From: Macrolepiota albuminosa
Taxonomy: Eukaryota > Basidiomycota > Agaricomycetes > Agaricales > Agaricaceae
Direction: 5' to 3'
Assembly: GCA_027475525.1 (NCBI GenBank)
Contig: JAMWFC010000116.1
Location: 434,001-498,000, forward strand
Length of the DNA stretch: 64,000 bases
Under the pieces are notes generated by a model, which was given only the letters and a program-made list of their open reading frames with translations, did no database searches and had not been told where the DNA came from. Positions 63,829-64,000 of this stretch are shown piece by piece; position 1 is the stretch's first letter; every line of letters begins with the position of its first letter. The translations under genes and the position numbers were made by a program.

Positions 63829-64000
63829 TGGACTATTCTTTCTGACAAGAACTCTGATATAGAGGAGATCAATGCAGAAGTTCTAGAGAGATATCCAGGA
63901 GAAGAAAGGATCTTACAGAGTGCAGACTCTAATCTCTTTGATAACAGGAACCCTGATGGCCTTGCATTATATTCTGTGGAATATCTCAACTCTTTGAAAG

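Larger units (their letters stand above)
61900..64000 (+). mobile_element. Helitron Rep-helicase, partial and decayed, runs off the window
   Basis: The plus strand begins in the Rep/helicase linker (DAIKYIHKYIYKGHDRTTLE, ARYISAPEACWHIFEF). After stops and one intron (about 62870-62927) follows the PIF1-like helicase: Walker A SAGGCGKTFVCNILAA, Walker B VTWDEVSM, FGGDFRQTLPVVP. This is the signature of fungal Helitrons, rolling-circle transposons. In-frame stops at 62667, near 62700 and at 63596 show decay. The N-terminal Rep nuclease is missing from the window, or lost. The right end is beyond 64000. Confidence 0.8.

Overview
The window looks like nuclear DNA of a basidiomycete fungus, most likely an Agaricomycete. 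Genes are split by many 45-65 nt GT..AG introns. Recognisable content fits that group: expanded F-box/propeller-like proteins, a tandem 17-exon cytochrome P450 pair, a GPI-anchored-looking GMC oxidoreductase, a fungal-type biotin ligase and VPS10. The mobile elements (Tad/L1-like LINEs, a Ty3-type gag relic, solo LTRs, a Helitron, DDE transposases) also fit. I cannot name the species.

Layout. 1-1.13 kb: perfect 61-bp tandem array, open at the left window edge. 1.16-5.59 kb: LINE copy 1 (minus), with a solo LTR and a 100-N gap inside ORF1. 5.7-7.5 kb: F-box paralogue 1. 7.5-13.4 kb: transposon graveyard (DDE transposase relic, Ty3-like gag relic). 13.4-17.25 kb: LINE copy 2 (minus) with a second solo LTR. 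17.9-19.7 kb: F-box paralogue 2. 20.3-37.1 kb: compact block of ordinary genes: another F-box gene (-), biotin-protein ligase (-), two tandem P450s (+), VPS10 (-), tRNA-Ile, a foldback element, cytidine deaminase (+). 37.4-38.5 kb: LINE copy 3 relic (minus). 38.6-40.4 kb: F-box paralogue 3. 40.8-41.1 kb: short retroposed tail with 20-bp target duplication. 41.3-48.1 kb: J-domain membrane protein (+), GMC oxidoreductase (+), FSP1/AMID-like oxidoreductase (-). 48.1-64 kb: AT-rich mobile region: an intact-looking DDE integrase-type transposase facing tail-to-tail a putative 2OG-Fe(II) dioxygenase; fragments of host genes (WD40 protein, GH17 glucanase, SCH9 kinase); an Agaricomycete-type transposon-associated gene; and a Helitron Rep-helicase running off the right edge.

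Most notable points: (i) the dioxygenase/transposase pair at 50-54.8 kb, a candidate mobile system carrying an oxygenase; (ii) three tandem duplications of exactly 77 bp at unrelated places. Collapsing two of them restores reading frames, so they look like assembly k-mer overlap artefacts rather than biology; (iii) the repeated head-to-head arrangement of a LINE 5' end with an F-box paralogue, three times in 40 kb. Exon models below were built by hand from splice signals and frame continuity; no database search was run.
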